From the NCBI GenBank assembly GCA_021815365.1, contig JAKAGZ010000014.1:1-50237 (forward strand): a DNA stretch of 50,237 nucleotides, read 5' to 3'. Shown piece by piece: positions 26,721 through 35,396 of this stretch. The position numbers were made by a program, and so were the translations under genes. This DNA comes from Bacteroidota bacterium (GTDB lineage Bacteria; Bacteroidota; Ignavibacteria; Ignavibacteriales; Ignavibacteriaceae). The notes under the pieces were generated by a model. The model did not search any database. It had not been told where the DNA came from and saw only the letters and a program-made list of their open reading frames with translations. Numbering within the stretch: the first letter of the stretch is position 1; every line of letters starts with the position of its first letter.

Positions 26721-26737
26721 ATTAGAAATACTATATA

Positions 26738-27257
26738 ATGTCAAAATCATTAATTCCAGCGGAATCAATTATAAGCAGGATACTTGTTATCCGTAATCAA
26801 AGGGTTATTTTGGATAAGGATTTGGCTCTTCTTTATGGTGTTGAAACACGTGCACTTAAACAAGCTGTAAAAAGAAATATAAAACGATTTCCATCTGACT
26901 TTATGTTTGTTCTTAAATAAGGAAGTTAATAGTATGGTATCACAAAATGTGATACCATCTAAAAGCTATCTCGGTGGTGCAGAACCTTATGTTTTTACAG
27001 AGCAAGGTGTTGCAATGCTTTCATCTGTATTAAACAGTGATAGAGCGATTGAAATAAATATATTGATTATGCGTGCTTTTGTAAAGCTAAGAGAAATAAT
27101 CTCATCTGATAAAAAAGTTGGGCAAAAATTAAGAGATATAGAAAAGAAGCTGCAAGATCACGAGGAACAAATAGTGCAGATAATACAAGTAATAAATGAA
27201 CTGGTTACACCACAACCAGCAGTAAAAAAGAAAATAGGTTTTGTTGTCCCGCTATAA
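26738..27257 (+). pseudogene. ORF6N-domain protein interrupted by a one-base frameshift
   Basis: Two frames together make one ORF6N (KilA-N-associated) protein. The first (26738-26920) encodes the N-terminus with [19 protein letters not shown] and FPSDFMFVL. The second continues with [37 protein letters not shown], a helix and a C-terminal coiled coil. Removing one A from the AAA at the end of CTTAAATAAGG joins them without loss (..FVLNKEV..). ORF6N proteins are phage- or mobile-element-related DNA-binding factors. A one-base homopolymer change may be decay, phase variation or an assembly error. Confidence 0.82.
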
Positions 27258-27294
27258 AATTTTTATTTTATCTTATCTCTGAAAGGAGTAAAAA

Positions 27295-27819
27295 TTGAAA
27301 AAATATTTGTTTGTCGCTTTATCAATTTTAGCTGGACTGATCACCGTGCTTTACATTAATGAATTTGTGCAGGGAATTGTTGCTTCAGCAATTCTTCAGA
27401 CGGGCGTCAGTTTTTCATTCAGAGGAATAATTCTTACAGCATTTATCCCTTTTATCGGCACCAACAGTTTTTTTACCTACTGTTTTCTTTTACTGCTGCC
27501 GCTTTTGCTGTCAGGAATATTCATTGAATTATCGGCGGTTTCGCTGAAGAAAATTATCAATCTTAACTTACGGACCGGAGTAATTATTTTTCAACTGATC
27601 AATATGGGTTATATTGTAGTAAATATTTTCGCAGCGATATTGTCTGTCCTGCTGAAAAATTCATCTGAAAGCGGGTGGTCGCGGTTGTTTGTGTTCAGCA
27701 GCATTGCTTATGAGAAGCAGCTTATCATAATGTTCCTGCTGCTGCTTTTATCGCTGGCTTATATTAATTATTCAACAAAACGTCTGAAGAATTACATCAC
27801 TATTATAAAAGAAAAATAA
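27295..27819 (+). CDS. Integral membrane protein of unknown function
   Basis: A 174-residue protein with four to five hydrophobic segments (about 5-20, 40-56, 58-76, 92-118 and 143-160) and a basic C-terminal tail. I recognise no family. It starts with TTG: a strong AAAGGAG site lies 7 nt before the codon and no ATG is better placed. It sits between the ORF6N remnant and an SDR dehydrogenase gene and may be co-transcribed with the latter (31-nt gap). Confidence 0.65.
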   Translation: MKKYLFVALSILAGLITVLYINEFVQGIVASAILQTGVSFSFRGIILTAFIPFIGTNSFFTYCFLLLLPLLLSGIFIELSAVSLKKIINLNLRTGVIIFQLINMGYIVVNIFAAILSVLLKNSSESGWSRLFVFSSIAYEKQLIIMFLLLLLSLAYINYSTKRLKNYITIIKEK

Positions 27820-27850
27820 ATTCGTATTCTAAATTAAACGGAGCAGAAGA

Positions 27851-28624
27851 ATGGGAATGTTAAATAACAAGATTGTTTTTATAACTGGTGCAACTGCAGG
27901 TATCGGCAGAGCCTGTGCAGTTGATTTTGCGCGCGAAGGAGCCAACCTGATTTTATGCGCACGACGAATTGAAAGACTAAAAAAGCTTGCTGAAACAATT
28001 AAAAAAGATTTCGGAGTTAAAGTTTATTTTTTTCAGCTTGATGTGAGGGATAAGAATGCAGTTAAAAAAGCTGTGTCGTCTTTCCCGGATGAATGGAAAA
28101 ATATTGATATACTTGTAAATAATGCCGGGCTTGCAAAAGGTCTCAGCAAGATGGATAACGGAGATATTGATGCGTGGGAAGAAATGATAGATACGAATGT
28201 TAAAGGATTGTTATACGTTTCGCGCGAAGTCCTGCCGTTTATGGTTAAAAGAAATCAGGGACACGTAATTAATATTGGTTCGCTCGCAGGACACGAGGTT
28301 TATCCAAATGGGAATGTTTACTGTGCAACTAAATTTGCTGTCCACGCAATAAGCAAAGGTATCCGCTTCGATTTGCTGGATAAAAAAATAAAAGTAACCA
28401 CAATCGCTCCCGGTCTTGTTGAGACAGAGTTCAGCGAGGTGAGATTTTCAGGGGATAAGGAAAGGGCAAAGAAAGTCTATGAAGGAATTCAGCCTTTAAC
28501 GGCTGAGGATATTTCTAATCTTGTTTTGTTTGCAGCAACAAGACCTCAGCACGTGAATATAAATGAGATACTTGTTACTCCAACAGCACAGGCTTCAACA
28601 ACGCAGGTAATTAGGGAGGGCTAA
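27851..28624 (+). CDS. Short-chain dehydrogenase/reductase (YdfG-like)
   Basis: A 257-residue Rossmann-fold oxidoreductase. The cofactor loop is TGATAGIG near residues 13-20, followed by CARRIERL, whose Arg residues suit NADP. The NNAG motif is near 93, the catalytic Ser is in INIGSLAG and the YxxxK pair is in YCATK. The C-terminal PGLVETEFSEVRFSGD segment resembles YdfG and serine/3-hydroxyacid dehydrogenases. Reaction: oxidation of a 3-hydroxy acid or serine-type substrate with NADP, by similarity. A GGAG site precedes the ATG. Confidence 0.88.
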   Translation: MGMLNNKIVFITGATAGIGRACAVDFAREGANLILCARRIERLKKLAETIKKDFGVKVYFFQLDVRDKNAVKKAVSSFPDEWKNIDILVNNAGLAKGLSKMDNGDIDAWEEMIDTNVKGLLYVSREVLPFMVKRNQGHVINIGSLAGHEVYPNGNVYCATKFAVHAISKGIRFDLLDKKIKVTTIAPGLVETEFSEVRFSGDKERAKKVYEGIQPLTAEDISNLVLFAATRPQHVNINEILVTPTAQASTTQVIREG

Positions 28625-28670
28625 TTTATATTACCTGGAATGGGGGACCTTTTTTTTATAAAAATATTCG

Positions 28671-28760
28671 CAGGGGAGGGTCTCATTGAAATAATATAAA
28701 TTAAAATTGTAAGGGAGGGTCTTATCACAAAGTGACCACTGTGTGGGACCCTCCCCCTAC
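28671..28760. repeat. GGGAGGGTC inverted-repeat element overlapping a gene end
   Basis: The motif GGGAGGGTC appears at about 28674-28682 and again at 28713-28721. The second copy pairs with GACCCTCCCCCTAC (28747-28760) as a stem of about 12 bp with one bulge. The loop holds a smaller hairpin CCAC-TGT-GTGG. The right arm provides the last codons of the glycosyltransferase gene (..GGGSHTVVTL), so the element appears to have landed on and replaced the gene's 3' end. It may also terminate the two convergent transcripts. Confidence 0.6.
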
Positions 28761-30044
28761 AGAACTCCTCTGCAGATTCGATAAAATTTCTGCTAACATA
28801 CCTGCAATATTTTTCCGATCAAAATTTTTGACTACAGAGAAATCAGTTTTTAGCTGACCAGCTTTTTCAAAAAACTCCTTCCCGCTTTCATTATAGCTGA
28901 AGATCATTCCGGCGTTAGTCATCTTCAGGATTCTTTTTACCTCTTCATTATCGTCTCCGAAAGCGATGATGGGTTTTCCGGTCCGTAAATATTCAAAAAG
29001 CTTCCCGGGAACATGTCTCTTTTCTGTTGCGCAGACTAAAAGGTAATCTGCATTCATTAATTCCCTGAGCAGTTTATCATAAGGCAGAAAGCCTGCGTAT
29101 TCAGTGAAAGGCATTAAACCATTTTGTTCGATTTCATTTTTGATTCCGGGGCTTACTGTACCGATAAACTTTATTTTGATTTTCCTTCCTTCTTCAATTT
29201 CTTTTTTAACCTGCTTCCAGAAATTTTTTGGATTCTGGAAGTCAAAGATGTTCCCGGCGTGCAAAAGAACTTCCCCGGCTTCTTTGCTTCCATATTCCAT
29301 ATTCCGTATTCCATCTTCCATAAGAAACTCTTCTTCATTATATCCCCAGTAAAGAACGCGGCACTTTCCATTTATGAAATCGTATTTTTTTTCATAATCG
29401 TTCTTCATTGTTTCAGTAACGAAGACAAGTGCTTTTGCGTTTTTCATTACAGATTTTTCAAGAAAGTTATCTACAGCTAATGTTAACCTGCTTCTTTTAA
29501 ATTCCCGGTAATACGCTATGTCAACCCACGGGTCAATGAAAACAGGAATGTGAGGAATTTTATTTCTTTTACTCAGGCTCATTCCGATCAGGTGTGTTGT
29601 ATGAGGCGGACCGATTGAAACTATTGCATCAAATTTTTCTTTTTGCTGAAATTTATTTCCGGCAGGTACAGCAGAAAAAAACCAGCCAACCCTCGCATCG
29701 GGAATAAATAAATTCATCCTTAACCAGATTGAAATGCGGTGAGTTAAGCTTTTGTTTGTTCTCGAAATTGTTTCGGATGCAATTAATTGTTCATCTTTGG
29801 TTTTACCCGTAAATTTTCTGTATAAGCCGAAAGGTTCAAAAGATTTTGTTTTTATTACCTGTAATTGCGGGTTGATTTCTTTCAGGAGGCTTTCATCTTT
29901 CTGCGAAAAAGTATCTTCATTAACAGTAAGTACAAAGGGCTGCCATCCGTAGCCCGGTAAATGTTTTATTATTTGTAAGGGCCAGTGAAGAGAGGCTTTT
30001 CCCGAAGGCGGCCAGTAATATGTTATGAACAAAACTTTTTTCAT
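28725..30044 (-). CDS. GT4-type glycosyltransferase
   Basis: A 439-residue GT-B enzyme. The N-terminal domain begins MKKVLFITYYWPPSGKASLH, a frequent start of cell-surface glycosyltransferases, and contains a SIGPPHTTHLIG acceptor region. The C-terminal domain has LLHAGNIFDFQNPKNF, a VCATEKRHVPGKLFEYLRTGKPIIAF donor-binding motif with the conserved E-x-G-like glutamate region, and a Rossmann end. It likely transfers a sugar in capsule, LPS or glycan assembly. Two oddities: an in-frame insertion (MEDGIRNMEYGS) from a heptanucleotide repeat, and a C-terminus supplied by the GGGAGGGTC repeat. A methyltransferase gene lies 5 nt upstream. Confidence 0.87.
   Translation of the reverse strand: MKKVLFITYYWPPSGKASLHWPLQIIKHLPGYGWQPFVLTVNEDTFSQKDESLLKEINPQLQVIKTKSFEPFGLYRKFTGKTKDEQLIASETISRTNKSLTHRISIWLRMNLFIPDARVGWFFSAVPAGNKFQQKEKFDAIVSIGPPHTTHLIGMSLSKRNKIPHIPVFIDPWVDIAYYREFKRSRLTLAVDNFLEKSVMKNAKALVFVTETMKNDYEKKYDFINGKCRVLYWGYNEEEFLMEDGIRNMEYGSKEAGEVLLHAGNIFDFQNPKNFWKQVKKEIEEGRKIKIKFIGTVSPGIKNEIEQNGLMPFTEYAGFLPYDKLLRELMNADYLLVCATEKRHVPGKLFEYLRTGKPIIAFGDDNEEVKRILKMTNAGMIFSYNESGKEFFEKAGQLKTDFSVVKNFDRKNIAGMLAEILSNLQRSSVGGGSHTVVTL
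29291..29321. repeat. Heptanucleotide tandem repeat inside the glycosyltransferase gene
   Basis: About 4.4 copies of CATATTC (CATATTC, CATATTC, CGTATTC, CATCTTC, CAT) lie in tandem. The 7-nt unit is not a multiple of three, so gain or loss of one copy would shift the reading frame of the glycosyltransferase near its middle. The copies are slightly diverged, which lowers slippage rates. Confidence 0.75.
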
Positions 30045-30049
30045 TAAAA

Positions 30050-30655
30050 TTATTTTTCTCCAACAAACCTTATTACAGAAGCTTCTCCATAGTGGAATCT
30101 GCTTTCAGTTAGATAAATTATTTCCTGTTTGAGCAGTTTAAGTTTCAATCCTCCAAAAATATTTTTAATCCCTTCGATTGAATAGAGCATTTCTGGGTCT
30201 TGCGGTCCTCCGGAACTCCTGCCTAATTGTTCCTTTGAATATACTTCCATTATTATAATTCCGCTGGGTCTTAGGGAGCCGATTACCCTTTTATAAATAT
30301 TTTCTCTTGTATTTTCGTTCAGATGAAGAAAGATCAGCCCTGCCGCATCATAATGATTTTTCTTCGGTTCATAGTTCAGGAGATCTTTTACGGTATAGTT
30401 AAATTTCACTTTTTCAAATTCTGCAAGCTTTAAGGCTTTCTCCCTGGCTTTTTCACTAAAGTCTACTGCATCAACTTCCCAGCCTTTTTTTGCGGCATAA
30501 ACTCCGTTTCTTCCTTCACCTTCACCAAGCATTAATAGCTTGCCAGGCTTTAATTTATCAATTTGTTCCTTGAAAAAAATATTTGGCTCAGTTCCGTAAA
30601 CAAACTCTTCGCCCGCATATCTTTCATTCCAGAATGATCCGCCGTGATTTTCCAT
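30050..30655 (-). CDS. Class I SAM-dependent methyltransferase (TehB-like)
   Basis: A 201-residue enzyme with the SAM-binding motif I LLMLGEGEGRNGVYAA near 40-55, acidic ribose contact VDAVDFS near 64 and a later HYDAAGLIFLHL motif. The start, FWNERYAGEEFVYGTEPN, is typical of the tellurite-resistance/thiopurine-like group of small-molecule methyltransferases. The substrate is unknown. It is the first gene of a two-gene unit with the glycosyltransferase. The 265-nt region upstream of it (30656-30920) has no gene; a GC-richer stretch from about 30750 on leads into the foreign-looking TA region. Confidence 0.85.
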   Translation of the reverse strand: MENHGGSFWNERYAGEEFVYGTEPNIFFKEQIDKLKPGKLLMLGEGEGRNGVYAAKKGWEVDAVDFSEKAREKALKLAEFEKVKFNYTVKDLLNYEPKKNHYDAAGLIFLHLNENTRENIYKRVIGSLRPSGIIIMEVYSKEQLGRSSGGPQDPEMLYSIEGIKNIFGGLKLKLLKQEIIYLTESRFHYGEASVIRFVGEK

Positions 30656-30920
30656 TGCTTCTAAGTATAAATTAAAAAATTACTTCCTGTTCAAAATAAT
30701 AAATTCATTTCAAAATAATCACTGAAGAAAGATTTTTAAAACTAAAAATAAAAAACAGCCTGCGGGGAAAAATGGAAGCGGGCTGAGCATTTCTTCACAC
30801 TGTTTTAAAGAAGCCATAGCAAATGGGGTAACGCCCGTTGTAAGTGTGCCGCAAATGAAAGTTTAATTTTATCAGAATTTGGTGTTAATTTGTTCACAGA
30901 CTTTTGGGAAGGAACATCTA

Positions 30921-31190
30921 TTGCCAATAATCAAATCAATCTCAAGTTTACGCAACCGAACCAGAGAAATTGCTGCCATCTGTCATAATGAAGACCAGCC
31001 CGTGTATCTGACGACCAATGGTGAGGGCGATCTGGTCGTAATGAGCACAGACCATTATGAGCGTCTTAAGGCTCAGGTTGAGCTTTTTGAAAAGCTTGGT
31101 GCTGCTCAAGCTCAGTCGGCAGCGGGGGAGAAGAGCATCACACACCGACAGATGATGACAAAACTTCGTCGTCGGGCGCATGCCCGGTAA
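30921..31190 (+). CDS. Phd/YefM-type antitoxin
   Basis: An 89-residue protein: MPIIKSISSLRNRTREIAAI, then QPVYLTTNGEGDLVVMSTDHYERL, the classic Phd/YefM DNA-binding fold (start, helix, then G-x-x-x-x-V-x-x-x-x-x-Y). The C-terminal tail is basic and would bind a ParE/RelE toxin. I chose the TTG at 30921 because AAGGAA ends 6 nt upstream; a longer frame from 30879 adds residues without family support. Base composition is clearly more GC-rich than the neighbours, suggesting acquisition from elsewhere. It overlaps the broken toxin gene by 11 nt. The gene itself looks intact. Confidence 0.8.
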   Translation: MPIIKSISSLRNRTREIAAICHNEDQPVYLTTNGEGDLVVMSTDHYERLKAQVELFEKLGAAQAQSAAGEKSITHRQMMTKLRRRAHAR

Positions 31191-31351
31191 CTATACCTTC
31201 CGTTATCTTCCGATCGCGCAATCTGATCTCATCGGGATCTTTGATTACATCGCTCAGGACAGCTTACAACGTCTTCTACATTGTCCGTGGACAAACAATT
31301 GAAATACATCGGGTGGTACACGGTTCACGCAACCTGGACCACCTTATATAG
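31180..31351 (+). pseudogene. ParE-type toxin gene with an internal deletion and frameshift
   Basis: The ATG at 31180 overlaps the antitoxin end and encodes MPGNYTFRYLPIAQSDLIGI, then FDYIAQDS, a ParE/RelE N-terminus. After this the frame changes; in another frame lies YNVFYIVRGQTIEIHRVVHG and SRNLDHLI with a stop, the typical ParE C-terminus. About 35-40 residues between the halves are missing. The toxin is therefore dead while its antitoxin remains. Confidence 0.82.
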
Positions 31352-31467
31352 TTAAGTTCAGCGCGCATTTCCGCATGATGCATGCAGCTTGCCGTAGTTG
31401 TATAATTTTTTTCATTAACTGCCGGCAAGTCGTTTGTTATGCCCAGTGCTTTTCTTTTTGTCGAAAT

Positions 31468-31597
31468 TTACTGCGGTATTTTTTTCCGGATTTCTTCTAA
31501 TTGTTTCCAGAATTCGGTTGGGTTAGAATTATACAATTCACCTAGCTCTCCCCGTCTTTCTCTTTGAAACTCAACGGCTCTGAATTGTTGTTTTCAT
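31468..31597 (-). pseudogene. Remnant of the small partner gene of a PIN-domain toxin
   Basis: The minus strand has an ATG overlapping the PIN gene's stop (ATGA). Its own frame ends after 8 codons. One base off, the frame reads FRAVEFQRERRGELGELYNS and then NPTEFWKQLEEIRKKIPQ with a stop, which resembles the short helical proteins that accompany this PIN subfamily. A one-base indel near the start is the simplest explanation. Confidence 0.6.
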
Positions 31598-31940
31598 ACC
31601 TCTACTATTTCCATGGGACTACGAATTTCAATCAATGGGTAACCATATTTCAAATTTACGGAATTATATTGTCTTATTCGATTAAGGTTTACAAAGTGTT
31701 TAAAATTCCAGCTTACCAAAACGTCTACTTTGTTTATTGTTGCAATTGCAATATGCAAGGCATCCGATCGGAATTTTTTTGTTACTACCTTTTCTTTCAG
31801 CAAGATCATTATCAGGCTGACCAGAAGTTACAAACTCTGCATTTTCAGAAATAATTTTGTTTGCCAGGTCACGCACATAATTCGGTGCAGTTTCAAGTTC
31901 AGTCCCGCTTTCGGCGGAAAGTGTAAGTTTAAGTAATTCG
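31594..31940 (-). pseudogene. PIN-domain (VapC-like) toxin, N-terminally truncated and frameshifted
   Basis: The C-terminal half is an open frame: VVTKKFRSDALHIAIATINK then VDVLVSWNFKHFVN and YPLIEIRSPMEI, a strong match to PIN proteins annotated as type II toxins (the DALHIA Asp is catalytic). In another frame upstream lies IELLKLTLSAESGTELETAP and YVRDLANKIISENAEFVTS, the middle of the same family. A small deletion separates them, and the first 40-50 residues with the first catalytic Asp are missing, cut off near the end of the ABC transporter gene. Confidence 0.75.
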
Positions 31941-31971
31941 ATCTTAAACTTTAACTTACACTTAAACTTAC
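31923..31971. repeat. Inverted repeat at the end of the ABC transporter gene
   Basis: GTAAGTTTAAGT (31923-31934) is repeated exactly as its reverse complement at 31960-31971, across a 25-nt loop. A third related stretch (CTTAAACTTTAACTTAC) sits between. The right arm covers the stop codon of the transporter gene. It may stabilise the 3' end of the long operon or mark a deletion or insertion junction next to the truncated PIN gene. Confidence 0.55.
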
Positions 31972-33716
31972 TTCAATTCTTCCAATTCTTTCTCAAGCAG
32001 TTGTTTATAATGCAGATCAGCATAGATACCATTGAGAGCCACAAGTTCATCGTGAGTGCCTTGCTCTGCGATCAGTCCGTCTGCCAGAACAATGATATTA
32101 TCAGCATCTTTTACTGTCGAAACTCTATGACTGATAATTATTCTGGTTCGTTCTTTCATAAATTCTTTCAGGTTTTTTAATATCTGTTCTTCTGTGTTCG
32201 TATCTACAGCAGAAAAGGAATCATCGAGTATTAAAATTTTCGGGTCAATGGCAAGAGCTCTTGCAAGACTAGCGCGCTGTTTCTGTCCGCCGGATAAGGT
32301 TATGCCTCTTTCGCCCATGATTGTCTCATAACCTTTGGGAAAAGATTCAACATCCCCATCGAAATGTGCAATCCTGGATACTTCGCGCACTCTTTTCTCA
32401 TCAACACTTCTTAACCCGTAAGAAATATTATTCATTATTGTATCAGAAAATAAAAATGCTTCCTGCTGTACCAGTCCGATATTGGTTCTTAAAACCTGAA
32501 GCGGAATTTTTTTAACATTTATTCCATCAATTAAAACTTCACCTTCAGTACAGTCATAAAGTCTGGGTATGAGATTTATAAAGCTCGTTTTGCCTGAACC
32601 TGTGTAACCCATAATTGCAGTGGTTGAACCGCGGGGAATTTTCAGGTTTATATTCTTTAAAATGAAAGGCAGGTTTGTGTTATATTGAAACGAAACATTT
32701 CTGAATTCAATATCGCCTTTAATTTGTTTGACTGAGTGATCCGTAACTTCGTTATCTTCGATCTCAAAAGGCTCGGCAAAAATTTTATTCAGCCTTTTCA
32801 TGCTTGCCTCACCCTGCTGAATAATATTTATCACCCAGCCGAAGGCTATCATAGGCCAGATCAGCATTCCCAGGTAAGCAATGAAAGCAACTATTTCACC
32901 AAGGTTCATTTGCCTTTGAATTACTTTTATGCCGCCCAGCCATATAACAATAATTATTGAAATACCTGTGATTAAAAATAATAATGGTTGAAATAGCGCT
33001 TGGATTCTAACCATATCCATATTTCTGTTCAGATAATCGCGGCTGAGTTTTTTAAATCTTTTTATCTCATTCTCTTCACGGACATAAGATTTAATTACCC
33101 GTATGCCTGAAAAATTTTCCTGTGCTTTCGTTGTTATCTCAGAAAATTTTTCCTGGATCAATGTAAACTTCTGATGAATTTTTTTGCTGACTTTATAGAC
33201 CATATATGATAACAAAGGCAGAGGTATTAATGAATAAAGAGTCAGCGAAGAATTCAGCGAGATCATTATTGTAATTACGATCACAAGCGTGGTGGCTGTA
33301 TCGAGCGAATACATAACTGCGGGCCCGAGAAAAGACCGGACTGCATTAATATCATTTGTTGCATGAGCCATAATGTTGCCGGTCGAGTTATTCTGAAAAT
33401 AACGCAAAGGTAATTGTTGAATATGTTCCCAGAAGTCCTGCCGAAGATCGAATTCAATTTCCCGTGAGACAACGATTATAGTTTGCCGGATCAAAAATGT
33501 GAAAATTCCTGCAAACAATGCTGAACCTACTACTAAAAGTGCATAATGAAAAAGCTGAGACACAGTGGCGTGGTGTGAGAGGTCGTTTATCGCATTTTTT
33601 ACAACCAGCGGAATGTAAACTGAACCCGCATTCGAGAGCAGAATAAAAATCATTCCGAGGATCAGCTTCTTTTTATATCTAATAAAATATTTTTTAAGCG
33701 TGAATAAGTTTTGCAT
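31968..33716 (-). CDS. ABC exporter, fused membrane and ATPase domains (MsbA/multidrug type)
   Basis: A 582-residue half-transporter. Residues about 1-310 hold six transmembrane helices; the coupling region contains FDLRQDFWEHIQQLP. The ATPase has Walker A GYTGSGKTS at 370-378, the signature LSGGQKQR near 480, Walker B ILILDDSFSAVDT and the H-loop IIISHR. It would work as a homodimer or with a partner and export lipid or drug-like substrates. The gene starts 1 nt after the serS stop and is the last of the leuS operon. Confidence 0.92.
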   Translation of the reverse strand: MQNLFTLKKYFIRYKKKLILGMIFILLSNAGSVYIPLVVKNAINDLSHHATVSQLFHYALLVVGSALFAGIFTFLIRQTIIVVSREIEFDLRQDFWEHIQQLPLRYFQNNSTGNIMAHATNDINAVRSFLGPAVMYSLDTATTLVIVITIMISLNSSLTLYSLIPLPLLSYMVYKVSKKIHQKFTLIQEKFSEITTKAQENFSGIRVIKSYVREENEIKRFKKLSRDYLNRNMDMVRIQALFQPLLFLITGISIIIVIWLGGIKVIQRQMNLGEIVAFIAYLGMLIWPMIAFGWVINIIQQGEASMKRLNKIFAEPFEIEDNEVTDHSVKQIKGDIEFRNVSFQYNTNLPFILKNINLKIPRGSTTAIMGYTGSGKTSFINLIPRLYDCTEGEVLIDGINVKKIPLQVLRTNIGLVQQEAFLFSDTIMNNISYGLRSVDEKRVREVSRIAHFDGDVESFPKGYETIMGERGITLSGGQKQRASLARALAIDPKILILDDSFSAVDTNTEEQILKNLKEFMKERTRIIISHRVSTVKDADNIIVLADGLIAEQGTHDELVALNGIYADLHYKQLLEKELEELK

Positions 33717-33717
33717 T

Positions 33718-34995
33718 CTAATCTATTATTTCGAAACCTGTATATTTCTGAAGAACTTTCGGAACAATTACTTTTCCTTCAGGCGTCTGGTAATTTTCAA
33801 GTAGTGAAACCATCAGCCTGCTTGTTGCAAGCCCCGATCCGTTCAGCGTATGTACGAACTCCGGCTTCTTTGTTTTTTCATTTCTGAAACGGATGTTCGC
33901 TCGTCTTGCCTGGAAGTTTTCAAAATTACTGCAGGAGGATGACTCAAGCCACCTGTTTTCAGCCGGCGACCATGTTTCAATGTCATAACATTTTGCGGCT
34001 GAAAAACTTAGGTCACCTGTGCACAGCATTAAAATCCTGTAAGGTATCTGTAGTGCTTTTAAAATGTCCTCAGCATCATTGACAAGCTTTTCGAGTTCAT
34101 CATAAGAAGTTTCAGGCTTAACAAATTTTACCATTTCAACTTTATTGAACTGATGAACACGTAAAAATCCTTTCGACTCTTTTCCATAAGACCCTGCTTC
34201 TCTTCGAAAGCACGAAGAGTATCCTACGTATTTAACAGGCAGATCTTTTTCGTTTAATATTTCGTTCCTGTGAATATTTGTGATCGGCACTTCGGCAGTC
34301 GGGATAGGGAAAAGCCCGTCCTTTTCGATATAGTACATGTCTTCTTCCATTTTTGGAATTTGCCCCGTGCCTTTCATGGAATCCCTGTTCACCAGGAACG
34401 GCGGAAAAATTTCGCTGTAGCCGTGATACTCAAGGTGGTAATCGAGCATAAAATTAATCAGTGATCTTTCAAGAGTTGCGCCTTTTCCAAGGTAAAGCGG
34501 GAAGCCTGAACCTGATAATTTAGCGCCGCGTTCGAAGTCAAGAATTTTTAATTTCTTTCCGATCTCAATGTGATCTGAAAATTTATCTTCCTTCCTAAAA
34601 GAAAATCCTTCCGGCAGCCACTGCCTTATCTCTACATTGTCCTCTGATGATTTACCAACAGGCACGGAATGGTGAGGAATGTTGGGGACGAACATTAATA
34701 TATCCTCCAGTTTTTCCTCAACTTCATTTAACTGTGAATCTAAAAGAGCTATCTGGTCCGAAACATTTTTCATTTCAGCAATTATCTGGGAAGCATCCTG
34801 CCCTGATTTTTTCATTTGTCCCACCTGCTGGGAGACAGTATTTCGTTTTGCTTTTAATTCATCTGTCTGCAGAATTAGGTCTCTGCGTTTTTCATCGAGA
34901 GCCAGAATTTCATCAACCCGGTCTTTCTCGTTTTTGTTTTTGATCCCCTGTTTTACCAGTTCAGGATTTTCACGAATGAATTTTAAGTCGAGCAT
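33718..34995 (-). CDS. serS: Seryl-tRNA synthetase
   Basis: A 425-residue class II synthetase charging tRNA-Ser. The N-terminal long coiled coil (about 30-105) grips the long variable arm of the tRNA. Motif 2 is [20 protein letters not shown] and motif 3 is [26 protein letters not shown] forms the serine-binding loop. Length matches the bacterial enzyme. Its ATG overlaps the HEPN gene's stop by 1 nt (TAATG), so translation is coupled to a toxin-antitoxin-type gene. Confidence 0.97.
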   Translation of the reverse strand: MLDLKFIRENPELVKQGIKNKNEKDRVDEILALDEKRRDLILQTDELKAKRNTVSQQVGQMKKSGQDASQIIAEMKNVSDQIALLDSQLNEVEEKLEDILMFVPNIPHHSVPVGKSSEDNVEIRQWLPEGFSFRKEDKFSDHIEIGKKLKILDFERGAKLSGSGFPLYLGKGATLERSLINFMLDYHLEYHGYSEIFPPFLVNRDSMKGTGQIPKMEEDMYYIEKDGLFPIPTAEVPITNIHRNEILNEKDLPVKYVGYSSCFRREAGSYGKESKGFLRVHQFNKVEMVKFVKPETSYDELEKLVNDAEDILKALQIPYRILMLCTGDLSFSAAKCYDIETWSPAENRWLESSSCSNFENFQARRANIRFRNEKTKKPEFVHTLNGSGLATSRLMVSLLENYQTPEGKVIVPKVLQKYTGFEIID

Positions 34996-35396
34996 TAATT
35001 TTCCAGGTACTTTGATAAATAATTTTTTGTCATTTGAAGAAATTTTTCCGCATTTTGAATTTGTTTTTCTGCATCTTGTAATGAAGCTACGTAGAAATCA
35101 TGATAATCAGATTGCAATCGGGTGTTGAACGAAGTACTGAGAAAGGTGTAAAATTCTTTATGTATTTCACCTGAGTGAATAAAATTTATATTAAACAATT
35201 TAAGTACACCTGAGTGTTTTTTACTATCTAATTTTTTTATACCTAATAATGCACGCGCTGCATAAAACATAGCGTAATATGAACAATTCAAAGATTTGCT
35301 AAAATATTTTTGTTCTATGAGATTTTTTGAAAGACTCAACTCTTCATTTGCCTTATCCATTCTGTACCCAATAAGGCTTTTTATAGAATTATCCAT
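34995..35396 (-). CDS. HEPN-domain protein, partner of the MNT nucleotidyltransferase
   Basis: A 133-residue helical protein. The pattern [20 protein letters not shown] followed by [11 protein letters not shown] is that of the HEPN family (PF05168-type). The RNase motif R-x4-6-H found in active HEPN toxins is not evident: the Arg of ARALLG and the His of KKHSG are 13 residues apart. It may therefore be a non-catalytic or differently acting member. It overlaps the MNT gene by 8 nt upstream and serS by 1 nt downstream. MNT/HEPN pairs act as toxin-antitoxin systems in which MNT modifies HEPN; the function of this pair is inferred. Confidence 0.85.
   Translation of the reverse strand: MDNSIKSLIGYRMDKANEELSLSKNLIEQKYFSKSLNCSYYAMFYAARALLGIKKLDSKKHSGVLKLFNINFIHSGEIHKEFYTFLSTSFNTRLQSDYHDFYVASLQDAEKQIQNAEKFLQMTKNYLSKYLEN

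Noticed and set aside
30879-30920. Upstream extension of the Phd-like antitoxin
   Set aside because: The added residues are not Phd-like, and a good AAGGAA site points to the TTG at 30921.
31351-31440. Integron attC-like site after the ParE remnant (GTTAAGT, a CTTGCCG/CGGCAAG stem, GTTATGC)
   Set aside because: An attC needs RYYYAAC at one end and GTTRRRY at the other on the same strand; both ends here are GTT-type, and the stem is short.
34679-35128. 149-codon open frame antisense to serS and the HEPN gene
   Set aside because: Serine/phenylalanine-rich product typical of an antisense shadow of coding DNA; it crosses the junction of two real genes.
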